A stretch of DNA of 64,000 nucleotides, taken from contig NZ_JAUSXT010000001.1 of the NCBI RefSeq assembly GCF_030816235.1, positions 992,001-1,056,000 on the forward strand, in the 5' to 3' direction. This document shows, in pieces, positions 8,965 through 17,054 of the stretch. Each line of letters opens with the position of its first letter. Position 1 is the stretch's first letter. The notes under the pieces were generated by a model. The model made no database searches, was not told where the DNA came from, and worked only from the letters and a program-made list of their open reading frames with translations. A program made the translations under genes and the position numbers. The stretch is from Microbacterium sp. W4I4. Lineage in GTDB: Bacteria > Actinomycetota > Actinomycetes > Actinomycetales > Microbacteriaceae.

Positions 8965-8970
8965 AGAGTA
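8965..8970 (-). promoter_or_regulatory. Candidate -10 box for the DUF3499 mRNA
   Basis: TACTCT on the minus strand, 7 bases before the ATG at 8957. The spacer GAAGGGG is too close to the ATG to be an ordinary ribosome site. Confidence 0.35.
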
Positions 8971-9018
8971 GGACGCCGGCACCCGGATGCCGGGCAGCCG
9001 CGCGGCGAGGATCCGGCC

Positions 9019-9024
9019 TAGACT
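9019..9024 (+). promoter_or_regulatory. Candidate -10 box for a leaderless metallopeptidase-like mRNA
   Basis: TAGACT 6 bases before the ATG at 9031, with no Shine-Dalgarno between. Confidence 0.4.
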
Positions 9025-9030
9025 TTCGTC

Positions 9031-9462
9031 ATGCCCCGTCGCCGCACCGCCCGCACCGCTGTCACCCGCGGCGCGCGTCATGGCCGCCATGGGCGGCTCG
9101 GGCGCAGTGAAGTCGTGCGTCCGCCGCTGCCGCCGCTGGACGGGCGACTGGATCGCTTCGAAGTGACGGTGGGCAGCGCGGTGGAGTACCTGCGCACCTC
9201 GTGGGAGGAGCTGCGGGATGTGAGCTTCGAGATCGCGGCCATGCCGCTGCATGACCGCGAGGACGGCATCCCCCGCTGGCGTGTGGATCACGCCGCGCGA
9301 CGGGTCGCCCTGTTCCGTGTGCCGATCGAGCGACTTCTGCCCAAGGGCCACGACGATGCGCTGCACCGCCGCGTCGCGATCGAGAGCGCCGTGTTCCACG
9401 CCGCGGCCGAGTACGTGGGTCGTGAGCCCTGGGAGCTGGGCTCCGAGGGTCGGGACTACTGA
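9031..9462 (+). CDS. Metallopeptidase-family protein with degenerate active site
   Basis: A 143-residue member of the small zincin-like family found beside DUF3499 in actinobacteria (Rv3259 in M. tuberculosis). The first 35 residues are Arg-rich. The family core follows: FEVTVGSAVEYLRTSWEEL, then FEIAAMP, and a helix that normally carries HExxH. Here that helix reads IESAVFHAAAEYVG, so the first His and the following Glu of the motif are absent and zinc proteolysis is unlikely. It is divergent from DUF3499. Family membership is inferred from context and the flanking segments. Confidence 0.75.
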   Translation: MPRRRTARTAVTRGARHGRHGRLGRSEVVRPPLPPLDGRLDRFEVTVGSAVEYLRTSWEELRDVSFEIAAMPLHDREDGIPRWRVDHAARRVALFRVPIERLLPKGHDDALHRRVAIESAVFHAAAEYVGREPWELGSEGRDY

Positions 9463-9502
9463 CCTCCGCGGCCGGTCATCGCGCGACGGGTCCGCCCACG
9501 GC

Positions 9503-10888
9503 TCAGGGCCGCACGAGGATCGGCTGTCCGGTGGCGGTGCCCGCCCACAGGGGCCAGCTCGCGATCGCGGACGACCCCTTCTCGCCGCCCATGCCGATCG
9601 CGGCATGGACCCGCCCGTTCGGCAGCAGCGTGTGCGCTCCCGCCTTCACGGGCACGGCGGCGACACCTCCCGGAGCCAGCCGCACGCTGCGCTCGTCGGC
9701 GCCGCTCAACGCGACCGTGACCTCGGTGTCCCCCGCATTGCGCAGGAAGAGCGTGGCTGCCGGCCCTCCGGGGACGGAGAACATCGTCTCCGTGTCCGGC
9801 GTCAGCTCTGGCGCGGGAAGCATCCAGGCGAAGTCCTCCTGCGACCCCGCTCGAGCGGTCTGACGCACTCCCGCAACCACAGGAGTGCTGGCTTCGATCT
9901 CGATGTCGTACGCCCCGTCGGGGAGTCCGGCCAGGGCGATCTCGGTGGGTACGGCGGTGACCAGGTCGACCGGGTACTCGTCGACGAGCTCACCGGACGA
10001 GGCGGAGCGCACGCGCACAGTGGCGCCGCCGTCCTCGCCGGGCGCGAGGATCCGCACCACCAGGCCGTTCGCATCGTCGCCCTCGGCGACGGGTGCCGAT
10101 CGGACACCCAGCAGCTGCAGATCCGTCTGTGCACCGCTGACGCCGTCCTGAACGTCGATGCCCACGGCATCCAGCGTGCGCACCAGCGTGGACTGCAGCG
10201 ACGCGCGAACCGGTGCACCGGAGGATGAGACCCGGATGACCGGGCTGCGCTCACCCGCAGCGACCGATGCGAGCGGCACACCCAGCTGAGTCGCGGGCGG
10301 CACCACCACCGTCGATGCCTTGCGGGTCTCGCCGTACACGTCGAGCGCGACGGTCGCGGTGACGGCCCCCGGGTTGGAGAGCACGATGACGTCGGATGCT
10401 CCGGTCGAGACGTCTCCGCCCACGAGCCACGAGGTGAGCGAGGGCTCACGGCAGGGTGCCGCCGCGAAGCCGCTGACGTCGTCGGCGGTGATCCTCAGGG
10501 ACTCGGATGCCGCGACCTGCGGCACGATGCGGTCCTTCACCTGTGCGGTGATGGACTGCGCTCCCGCACCGCCGGTCACGTCGGACATGTCCAGCTGCGC
10601 GGTCTTCGCCTCGTCGGCCGCACCGTCGAGGCGCATCCGCGGTGTGCCCGCCGAGACCATCAGGTCGGCCTGACCGGCGTCGCGTCCGAGGGCCCGGAAG
10701 GATCCGTTGCACACCAGGAGTGCGTCCGAGGGTACCGGAGTCACGGTCGTCCCGACCTGTTCGCTGTGCACGCCGGGCCAGGGCGCCGCGGTCGCCGCGA
10801 TGACGCCGAAGACACAGGCGGCCGCGACGACCGCGCCGGTGGCGACTCGGGCTCCGGTCGCGGCGAGCCTGATCGTCTGCTGCTTCAT
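9503..10888 (-). CDS. DUF5719 family secreted/membrane-anchored protein
   Basis: A 461-residue protein. Residues 12-36 form a signal anchor, and the rest is extracytoplasmic, rich in Val, Thr and Ala with beta-strand character, consistent with DUF5719. Cys57 and Cys147 (approximate) are the main cysteines. Its ATG overlaps the stop of the large glycosyltransferase gene (ATGA), so the two are coupled. In actinobacteria this pair sits near whiB2 and manA, and the protein may serve the polysaccharide made by its partner. That role is inference; no enzymatic motif is visible. Confidence 0.8.
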   Translation of the reverse strand: MKQQTIRLAATGARVATGAVVAAACVFGVIAATAAPWPGVHSEQVGTTVTPVPSDALLVCNGSFRALGRDAGQADLMVSAGTPRMRLDGAADEAKTAQLDMSDVTGGAGAQSITAQVKDRIVPQVAASESLRITADDVSGFAAAPCREPSLTSWLVGGDVSTGASDVIVLSNPGAVTATVALDVYGETRKASTVVVPPATQLGVPLASVAAGERSPVIRVSSSGAPVRASLQSTLVRTLDAVGIDVQDGVSGAQTDLQLLGVRSAPVAEGDDANGLVVRILAPGEDGGATVRVRSASSGELVDEYPVDLVTAVPTEIALAGLPDGAYDIEIEASTPVVAGVRQTARAGSQEDFAWMLPAPELTPDTETMFSVPGGPAATLFLRNAGDTEVTVALSGADERSVRLAPGGVAAVPVKAGAHTLLPNGRVHAAIGMGGEKGSSAIASWPLWAGTATGQPILVRP

Positions 10889-13842
10889 CGCGCCTCCTCC
10901 GGCTCTGCATCCGTCTCGCCCGTGCTCTCGCCCGCCGAAGGAGCGTTCGCTTCCTCCGTGGACGGCGTGTCCGCGACGGCGGGGTTCGCTGCCTGCTCCG
11001 GACGGGATGCCGTGACGGTCTTCCGCGGCGTGGGCCTCGGGTCGTCCGAGGCCCGGCCGACGATGCGGAAGCGTGCACGTGCCGCCCGACGCGACGCCCG
11101 GGTCGGGATCGCGAGGAGGAGCGCGGCGAGCAGGATGATCAACTGCGCCAGTGTGATCACGCGACCGATCGCCTGATCGGCTTCGGGGACCCGGTCGCGG
11201 GACGCGATGTCGGTGTCGACGCGCCACAGCATGCCCCGGGCGGTCTCCCCCGCCTTGACGAATCCCGCCCGCTGATCGATCGCCGTGGTCGCCTCCTCGC
11301 GCATGGTTCGCGCGCGGTCCTTCTCGTGCGCGGTCCGCGCCACCAGCACGAAGCTGATCGATTCGTCGCCGAGTGCCGCGGCGGCGTCGAAGTCACGGCC
11401 CGACAGCAGATCCACTGCCGTCGAGGAGATGTCATCCCCCTGAGCCCGCGTAGCGGTGCTGAGCAGTGTGCTCTGGGCTCCGAGCGTCGCGCTCGCGCCC
11501 CACACCGCTTCGGCGGACAGCGAGCCGTCGTTGAGAGGCGTCAGCACGAGGGTCCCCCGATCGGCATCACCGCCGGCCTGTGCGGCGACGAGCGCGGGAA
11601 GAGTGCTCGTCGGTCCGTTCTGCAGCTGCGCGTGACCGGTGTGGACAGCCAGGAGCGCGGGGAAGCCGACTGCCGCGACCGTCAACCCCGCCACCAGGGC
11701 CGCACTCGCCCGCAGGGGGGCGTGCGCGACAACCGTGTCGAGTGTGACGAGGGCGGCGCCGACGATGCCGATCCAGGCGAGGCTGAGCCCCGTTCCCGGC
11801 CACACGGCGATGCCGACGCCGTCCGCGAACGACACCACGACCCCGACCGCGAACAGGGCGGTGGCAAGTCCTGCGGCGGCCGTCAGCAGCAGCGCGAATC
11901 CGGCCCGCCAGCGCGGCGACAGTGCCGACAGCAGCGCCAGCAGCACGACCGGCGCCAGCAGCAACGGCACCCAGTCGGCCACGGGGGCGCCCGCGAACCA
12001 GTCCCAGCCGGCGCGTCCGGGGGCGGGGAAGCCCATCGCGATGTCCGCGCGTCCCACGGCATCCGCAGCGACCTGCTCGAGCGGGACGACGGAACCAGGG
12101 TCCGCGAGCAGCGCCCACGGCTCCCCGGTGCGCATGCGCCTGATCACCAGCGGCGCGAACATGACCACGCTGGGGATCAGCAGCCAGAGCAGCCGGCTCG
12201 CGCCGCGCAGGCGTCCGGTGGCGGTCATGAGGACGAGCGAGAGCACCCACAGCAGCACGAAGGCCGGTGCGAGCGTCGGAGCGCAGGCCAGGGCGGCGGC
12301 GGTCAGGACGGATGCTGCTCCCGCAGCTCCCCAGGATCGATGCGCGACGACCGCGGTGTGCACCACCCAGGGCAGCAGCAGGTGCAGCAGCACAGCGGCG
12401 GGCCGCCCCTGCACGAGAGCGGTGAGGAAGGTCGGCGCGAGCGCCCAGAGCACGCCGCCCAGGATGCGCAGGCCCGCGCGGTCGGTCACGCGGGTCGCCG
12501 CGAACCATCCGCCCAGGACGGCGAGCGGAAGTGCGCCCAGCCAGAGCAGCACCAGCGCGAACGAAGGTGCGGCGGGCCACAGCGTGCCGAGTACGGCGAC
12601 GACGCCCGCGAACGGGTCGGCCGGTCCGATGACGTCGAGGCCGACATCGCGCAGTCCCCAGGTGGTGTCGCCCCAGAGCGCGGTGACCGTCTGCCGAAGC
12701 GGGAGCAGCGCGCCGCCGCCGAGGGCGGGCCAGGCCAGCATCTTGCCGAACACGGCGATGCTGACGACCAGCGCAGCGAGGACCGCCCATGCTCCCCCGC
12801 CGCTGAAGAAGTTCAATTCGCTCACGGCGCCGCGCTCGCTGCCGTGGCCGTCATCGAGCCGCTGCTTCAGCTGCGTGCGCGTCACGCGCAGCGGGGTGAT
12901 GTCGGACCAGGAGGCGGAGCGGAAAGCGCGGATGGCCCCGCGCGATCGCGCCAGTGCACCCAGGCTGAGCATGCTCGCGAGCGCCGCGCCCCATTCGGGC
13001 GCCACCTCCGCGGGGCGCTTGGCGATGAGATGGGTGATGGAGCGCCACAGCGCGAGCGGCAGGAGCGACAGCCAGTGCAGCGGCACGGCCGCCGCGGGAG
13101 CGTATGTCAGTCGGCGGTGCAGCTGTGCACGACGCGTGGCCCAGGCTCGTGCGACGGGGCTGCGCGGCAGGGTGGCAGGCCCGGTGGGCAGCACGGCGAC
13201 GCGCGCCTTCGGCACGAGCACCATCCGGGCTCCCCCGAGCCTGGCCCTGATCCCGAGGTCGAGTCCCACATCGGCGCTTGACAACGCGATGTCCGGGCGC
13301 AGCACCCGGGGCGCCTCGCCGCGGATGAGCATGCCGCGCACGTCCGCTCCGAGGGCGTCCTCGGCGTCGTCGTGCTGGCCCTGATCCAATTCGTCCGCGG
13401 CCAGCTCGATCGAGCGGCCCCAGCGGGTCATGCTGACGCCGAGGGAGACGATCTCGCGGGCGTCGTCGTTGCGCACCAGCTTGGGCGCGGCGATCGCGGC
13501 CGACGGCGAGCGCTCCAGTGCCCCGGCCAGCAACTGCAGCGTGTTCGGTTCAGGGGCGGTGTCGTCCGCCAGGAGCCACACCGTGCTGCCCGCGGCCACC
13601 CGCGGCTGCGCGAGCGCGATCGCCTCCGCGAAGCTCGTGCCGGTGCGCGCCTCGATGATCCCCTCGACCAGATGCCCGATGCCCGGCATCCGTCTCACCC
13701 GTTCGCCGTCGCCCTGCACGATGACGGTCACCGCAGCCGGTGGCGGACTCTGCGCGCCCAGCGCCTCGAGGGTTCGGCTGAGCGGGGCGCTTCCGGATTC
13801 ACCGGAGCGCGCGACGATGAGGGCGTGAACGCGTGCTGGCAT
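10885..13842 (-). CDS. Large membrane glycosyltransferase (GT2-like domain plus multi-helix membrane domain)
   Basis: A 985-residue protein. Residues 1-230 resemble a GT2 fold: ARVHALIVARSG, then an ALGAQSPPPAAVTVIVQ strand, VWLLADDTAPEP in place of the DXD segment, and AAIAAPKLV. About a dozen hydrophobic helices follow between roughly 250 and 950, with a charged Thr/Glu-rich tail. Such proteins likely transfer a sugar and help build or move an envelope glycan; the acceptor is unknown. The ATG at 13842 begins the conserved-looking part. A TAGGCT box lies 10 bases upstream. The open frame extends 26 codons further without support. Confidence 0.85.
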   Translation of the reverse strand: MPARVHALIVARSGESGSAPLSRTLEALGAQSPPPAAVTVIVQGDGERVRRMPGIGHLVEGIIEARTGTSFAEAIALAQPRVAAGSTVWLLADDTAPEPNTLQLLAGALERSPSAAIAAPKLVRNDDAREIVSLGVSMTRWGRSIELAADELDQGQHDDAEDALGADVRGMLIRGEAPRVLRPDIALSSADVGLDLGIRARLGGARMVLVPKARVAVLPTGPATLPRSPVARAWATRRAQLHRRLTYAPAAAVPLHWLSLLPLALWRSITHLIAKRPAEVAPEWGAALASMLSLGALARSRGAIRAFRSASWSDITPLRVTRTQLKQRLDDGHGSERGAVSELNFFSGGGAWAVLAALVVSIAVFGKMLAWPALGGGALLPLRQTVTALWGDTTWGLRDVGLDVIGPADPFAGVVAVLGTLWPAAPSFALVLLWLGALPLAVLGGWFAATRVTDRAGLRILGGVLWALAPTFLTALVQGRPAAVLLHLLLPWVVHTAVVAHRSWGAAGAASVLTAAALACAPTLAPAFVLLWVLSLVLMTATGRLRGASRLLWLLIPSVVMFAPLVIRRMRTGEPWALLADPGSVVPLEQVAADAVGRADIAMGFPAPGRAGWDWFAGAPVADWVPLLLAPVVLLALLSALSPRWRAGFALLLTAAAGLATALFAVGVVVSFADGVGIAVWPGTGLSLAWIGIVGAALVTLDTVVAHAPLRASAALVAGLTVAAVGFPALLAVHTGHAQLQNGPTSTLPALVAAQAGGDADRGTLVLTPLNDGSLSAEAVWGASATLGAQSTLLSTATRAQGDDISSTAVDLLSGRDFDAAAALGDESISFVLVARTAHEKDRARTMREEATTAIDQRAGFVKAGETARGMLWRVDTDIASRDRVPEADQAIGRVITLAQLIILLAALLLAIPTRASRRAARARFRIVGRASDDPRPTPRKTVTASRPEQAANPAVADTPSTEEANAPSAGESTGETDAEPEEAR

Positions 13843-13852
13843 GGCACCAGTC

Positions 13853-13858
13853 AGCCTA
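13853..13858 (-). promoter_or_regulatory. Candidate -10 box for the glycosyltransferase-DUF5719 unit
   Basis: TAGGCT on the minus strand, 10 bases before the ATG at 13842, so the mRNA would have at most a few leader bases. Confidence 0.3.
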
Positions 13859-13908
13859 TGCAGGCGCGTGCGCAGGGCAGGTCGCCACACCGGCGCGCCC
13901 ACGAGAAA

Positions 13909-13950
13909 CCGGCGGGGCACGGCATCCGGGAGGATGCGATGCCCCGCCGG
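13909..13950 (-). terminator. Intrinsic terminator of the whiB gene
   Basis: A 17-bp two-part stem: outer 11 bp 13909-13919 with 13940-13950, inner 6 bp 13922-13927 with 13932-13937, separated by a 2x2 internal loop. On the minus strand a TTTCTC run follows. Confidence 0.75.
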
Positions 13951-13974
13951 GTCGATTCTTCGCTGTGGCTGCGG

Positions 13975-14292
13975 TCAGCTCGCGCGGCGCTTGAGCTTTC
14001 GTCGCTCGCGCTCGCTGAGCCCACCCCAGATCCCGAAGCGCTCGTCGTTGTTCAGCGCGTACTCGAGGCACTCGCCCCGTACATCGCAGGACGTGCAGAT
14101 GCGCTTGGCATCGCGCGTCGAGCCGCCCTTCTCGGGGAAGAACGCCTCCGGGTCGGTCTGTGCACACAGTGCATCGACCTGCCACGCGAGTGCGCCATCA
14201 TCCTCTGCGTCCACCCGGCGTACACCCGGTACGCCGAGATTCACCGGATCGACGAACCAATTCTCGGGAACGTCTGAGCGGTAACCCGTCAT
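13975..14292 (-). CDS. whiB2: WhiB-family iron-sulfur transcriptional regulator (WhiB2/WhmD-like)
   Basis: A 105-residue WhiB protein. The four cluster-binding cysteines are C43, C66, C69 and C75 in the order C-x22-C-x2-C-x5-C. The turn motif FGIWGGLSERERR at about 86 and the basic C-terminus KLKRRAS follow. WhiB2/WhmD homologues control septation with WhiA; that role is assigned from family and from the mycobacterial-style neighbourhood (DUF3499, metallopeptidase, manA). The ATG at 14292 is chosen because GGGAG lies 8 bases upstream and the consensus promoter at 14342-14370 gives a leader of about 45 bases. An open frame continues upstream through the promoter and is not used. Confidence 0.93.
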   Translation of the reverse strand: MTGYRSDVPENWFVDPVNLGVPGVRRVDAEDDGALAWQVDALCAQTDPEAFFPEKGGSTRDAKRICTSCDVRGECLEYALNNDERFGIWGGLSERERRKLKRRAS

Positions 14293-14341
14293 CTCGATCT
14301 CCCAACCCTGCTTGTGCCCCCCACGGGCCGTTCTTTCCCTA

Positions 14342-14370
14342 ATTACACCCGTGTCATTCGCTCTGGTCAA
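14342..14370 (-). promoter_or_regulatory. Consensus sigma-70-type promoter of whiB
   Basis: Minus-strand TTGACC (14370-14365), 17-base spacer, TGTAAT (14347-14342). This is the best -35/-10 pair in the window. It fires toward the whiB gene and places the start of transcription near 14335. Confidence 0.7.
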
Positions 14371-14407
14371 GTCGCGGATGGTAAACCCTCAACACGGTAT
14401 TTAAAGT

Positions 14408-15547
14408 TCATTGGATGCTTTCCGGCGTGTCGCCGGCACCCGGTTCCGCGATGAATACCTCGCCGACGCCCGAGAGCACCAGCTCATCGACGTCGATCGG
14501 CGCGAAGACGGCCGAGCCGACCTCCACGTCGATGGCCTCGCCGGACCTGGTCCCCACACGGATCGCACCCGCCGTGCTGAGCGCCATGCTCGGCCCGGAG
14601 ACGGCGATCGAGCGCTCCCCGTCCAGCTGGATGCGGCGCAGCGCGAAGTCCGGAACCGGGATGCCGTAGGCGGTGATCTCGCCGGTCGCCGCCTGCACGG
14701 GGACCTCGCCGGGACGCGTGTCCACGATCGAGAGCAGCTCGTCGACGTCGATGTGCTTCGGGGTGAGTCCGCCGCGCAGCACGTTGTCACTGGCAGCCAT
14801 GATCTCCACGCCCAGGCCCGACACATAGGCGTGCAGCAGGCCGGCGCGCAGGAAGACGGCCTCCCCCGGGCGCAGCACGACGAAGTTCATCAGCAGCGCC
14901 ACCACGACGCCGGGGTCGCCTGGATTGCGCTCGGCGATGGTGCGGATGGCGGTCAGCGCCTCGGTGAAGCCATCGGCCTCGGCGCCGGCGAGGGCTCCGA
15001 TCACATCGTCGACGGCATCCTGGGCGGTCCCGGAGAGCAGCCAGCCGATGGTGGCGCGCAGCGCCTCCTCCTCAGCTCCCGAAGCGAGGTGCTCACGCAG
15101 TTCCACCACGCCGGCCGCGTCCGGGAAGGCGGACAGCATCCGCAGCGTGTCGGCGACCGGTCGCAGGCCGCTGAGCGCCTCGAAGCGGTCGCTCAGCGCC
15201 ACGATGAGCTCGGGCTTGTGGTTGGCGTCGCGGTAGTTGCGGGTCGGGTCTGCGGCATCCATCCCCGCTTCCCGCGCGAAGCCCTGCTGCGCCTGTTCCC
15301 TGGTGGGGTGCACCTGGATGGACAGGGGATCCGCGGCGGCGAGCAGCTTCAGCAGGTACGGCAGCGAACCGCCGGTGACCGCGTCGAGAGTTCCTCCCCC
15401 GACGACATCCGCCGGGTCGCTCGGGTGGTCCCCGAACCACACTTCGGCCTCGGGCGATGCGGACGGCCGACGACCTTCGAGCGCCGCAATCAGTGACGTC
15501 GAGCCCCACGCATAGTCCCGCGGCTCGTTGGTGATGGTGAGAAGCAT
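14408..15547 (-). CDS. manA: Mannose-6-phosphate isomerase, class I
   Basis: A 379-residue zinc enzyme interconverting mannose 6-phosphate and fructose 6-phosphate, feeding GDP-mannose and mannosylated envelope glycans. Zinc ligands of the type I family are visible: Gln78 and His80 in PLSIQVHP, Glu113 in NHKPELIVAL and His239 in GLLHAYVSGLG. The catalytic Arg258 lies in NVLRGGLTPKH. The length is typical. The start at 15547 is supported by a TAGCCT box 6 bases upstream with no ribosome site. It is divergent from the polymerase genes at 15636 and lies upstream of whiB as in other actinobacteria. Confidence 0.96.
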   Translation of the reverse strand: MLLTITNEPRDYAWGSTSLIAALEGRRPSASPEAEVWFGDHPSDPADVVGGGTLDAVTGGSLPYLLKLLAAADPLSIQVHPTREQAQQGFAREAGMDAADPTRNYRDANHKPELIVALSDRFEALSGLRPVADTLRMLSAFPDAAGVVELREHLASGAEEEALRATIGWLLSGTAQDAVDDVIGALAGAEADGFTEALTAIRTIAERNPGDPGVVVALLMNFVVLRPGEAVFLRAGLLHAYVSGLGVEIMAASDNVLRGGLTPKHIDVDELLSIVDTRPGEVPVQAATGEITAYGIPVPDFALRRIQLDGERSIAVSGPSMALSTAGAIRVGTRSGEAIDVEVGSAVFAPIDVDELVLSGVGEVFIAEPGAGDTPESIQ

Positions 15548-15553
15548 GCATCA

Positions 15554-15559
15554 AGGCTA
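15554..15559 (-). promoter_or_regulatory. Candidate -10 box for a leaderless manA mRNA
   Basis: TAGCCT on the minus strand, 6 bases before the manA ATG. No Shine-Dalgarno is present. Confidence 0.45.
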
Positions 15560-15622
15560 GCCGCGGCCGTGGACCGGCCGAGTGTCGTGCCGCCCCTCAT
15601 CGGTGCGAGGGGTGCGGCGCGG

Positions 15623-15628
15623 TAGCCT
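15623..15628 (+). promoter_or_regulatory. Candidate -10 box for the ligase/polymerase unit
   Basis: TAGCCT 7 bases before the ATG at 15636, mirror-image in placement to the manA box. No Shine-Dalgarno is present. Confidence 0.4.
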
Positions 15629-15635
15629 GAACGCG

Positions 15636-17054
15636 ATGGCCGTGTACACCAGACACCCCGTGGCGGCGCCGCCCGCCGCCCCCGCCCGCGAGACGACCGG
15701 GCATCTGATGGTGCGCGCGTACAGCGCCCTGTGCCTGTTCGCCGTCTTCGCGCACACCGCGGTGTACAACCTGGTGGGGTCCGTCGGATCCGTGGTCGTG
15801 ATGGCCGCTCTGACTCTCGGAGCGCTCGGCATCTGGGTTCCCGCAATCGCAAGGAAACGTCCCACCCGGTTCCCGTGGCGGCGCCTGCCCTGGGTCGCGC
15901 TCGGGTACGGAACTCTCGCCGCCGTCTCCGCGCTGTGGTCGCGCTGGCCGAGTGCGACGGCGCTGACCTGGACGCTGATGGCGGCCGTGACCGTGGTGGC
16001 ACTGCTGGTGGGCACCATGCTCTCGTGGCAGGAGATCGCGCGAGCACTTTCGACGATGCTGAAATTCATCCTCGGGACCTCCCTGCTCATGGAACTGTGG
16101 GTGGCTCTGGTGGTGCGGCATCCGATCCTGCCGAATTTCGCCGAGGTCCCCGCGGGAGAGATCGACCCGGTCAGCTACTGGGTGCGCGGCAACCTCTTCA
16201 ACGGCGGCCGGATCCAGGGCGTCGTCGGGAACGCGCACGCGCTGGCGATGATGTGCCTGTTCGCCCTGATCGTCTTCGCGGTGCTGTACGCGGCGCACGT
16301 GCGACGGCGCGGGATCCTGATCGGCTGGGCTGCGCTGGCCGTCATCCTGCTGGTCAAGGCGGCTTCCACCACCGTCTACCTGGGCGTCGTGGTGATCCTG
16401 GCCGTGCTGATCGCGGCCCTCGTCGCCCGTGCGGCGCGCACCCCCTCCGCCCGGCGGAACGCCTATCTCGCGTTCATCGGCATCGGCGCCGTCGGCGCCG
16501 CCATCGCGGTCCTCCTGCGCGACCAGGTGCTTGCGCTGTTCGGCAAGGGATCCGACCTGACCGGACGGGTCGAGATCTGGCAGGCGGTGTGGGATCGGGC
16601 CATCACCCGGCCGGTCCTCGGCAACGGGTTCTCCTCGCCCTGGGTGCCCTGGGATCCTGCGTTCCAGGGTTGGATCCTCAACCACGGGATCACCGTGTTC
16701 CACGCCCACGACATGTGGCTGGACGTCTTCCTGCAGCTCGGCATCGTGGGCGTGGTGCTCATGGCGATCGCCTGGCTCGCGCTGCTCTGGCGCGCCTGGT
16801 TCTTCGCCATCGACCGGCCCCGCTGGGATCTGGATGCCGAGCGGCCCTACTCGCCGATCGCCCTGCTGCCGCTGCTGCTGACAGTCTCCCTGCTGTTCGA
16901 GGGCCTGGCCGAGTCGGCACCCATCATGCTCTGGGGCTGGCTGCTGCTGATCCTGCTGTCGTTCAAGATGAAGGCGGTCCCCCTGATCGGAGTGGGCGTC
17001 GGCGAGCGCACACCTGTCATCTCGCACGGCCCCCGGACGCGGCAGGTGCCATGA
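15636..17054 (+). CDS. O-antigen ligase/polymerase-like membrane protein (copy 1)
   Basis: A 472-residue polytopic protein with about twelve hydrophobic helices. A long outer loop near residues 300-370 holds the region typical of the WaaL/Wzy superfamily: GRVEIWQAVWDRAITRPVLGNG, then WILNHGITVFHAHDMWLDVFLQLG, including the conserved His before the late helices. It would polymerise lipid-linked repeat units or ligate glycan at the outer face of the membrane. The ATG at 15636 carries a -10 box 7 bases upstream. Its TGA overlaps the start of a second member (ATGA). Which of the two polymerises and which ligates cannot be read from sequence. Confidence 0.85.
   Translation: MAVYTRHPVAAPPAAPARETTGHLMVRAYSALCLFAVFAHTAVYNLVGSVGSVVVMAALTLGALGIWVPAIARKRPTRFPWRRLPWVALGYGTLAAVSALWSRWPSATALTWTLMAAVTVVALLVGTMLSWQEIARALSTMLKFILGTSLLMELWVALVVRHPILPNFAEVPAGEIDPVSYWVRGNLFNGGRIQGVVGNAHALAMMCLFALIVFAVLYAAHVRRRGILIGWAALAVILLVKAASTTVYLGVVVILAVLIAALVARAARTPSARRNAYLAFIGIGAVGAAIAVLLRDQVLALFGKGSDLTGRVEIWQAVWDRAITRPVLGNGFSSPWVPWDPAFQGWILNHGITVFHAHDMWLDVFLQLGIVGVVLMAIAWLALLWRAWFFAIDRPRWDLDAERPYSPIALLPLLLTVSLLFEGLAESAPIMLWGWLLLILLSFKMKAVPLIGVGVGERTPVISHGPRTRQVP

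Noticed and set aside
11326..13384. Long overlapping plus-strand open frames opposite the large glycosyltransferase
   Set aside because: Low-complexity Arg/Gly/Ser translation, no plausible domain, no ribosome site. The minus-strand frame has membrane helices and a GT2-like domain.
15597..17027. Minus-strand open frame of about 476 codons opposite the O-antigen-ligase-like gene
   Set aside because: Asp/Gln/His/Arg-rich shadow of a membrane protein; no motif.
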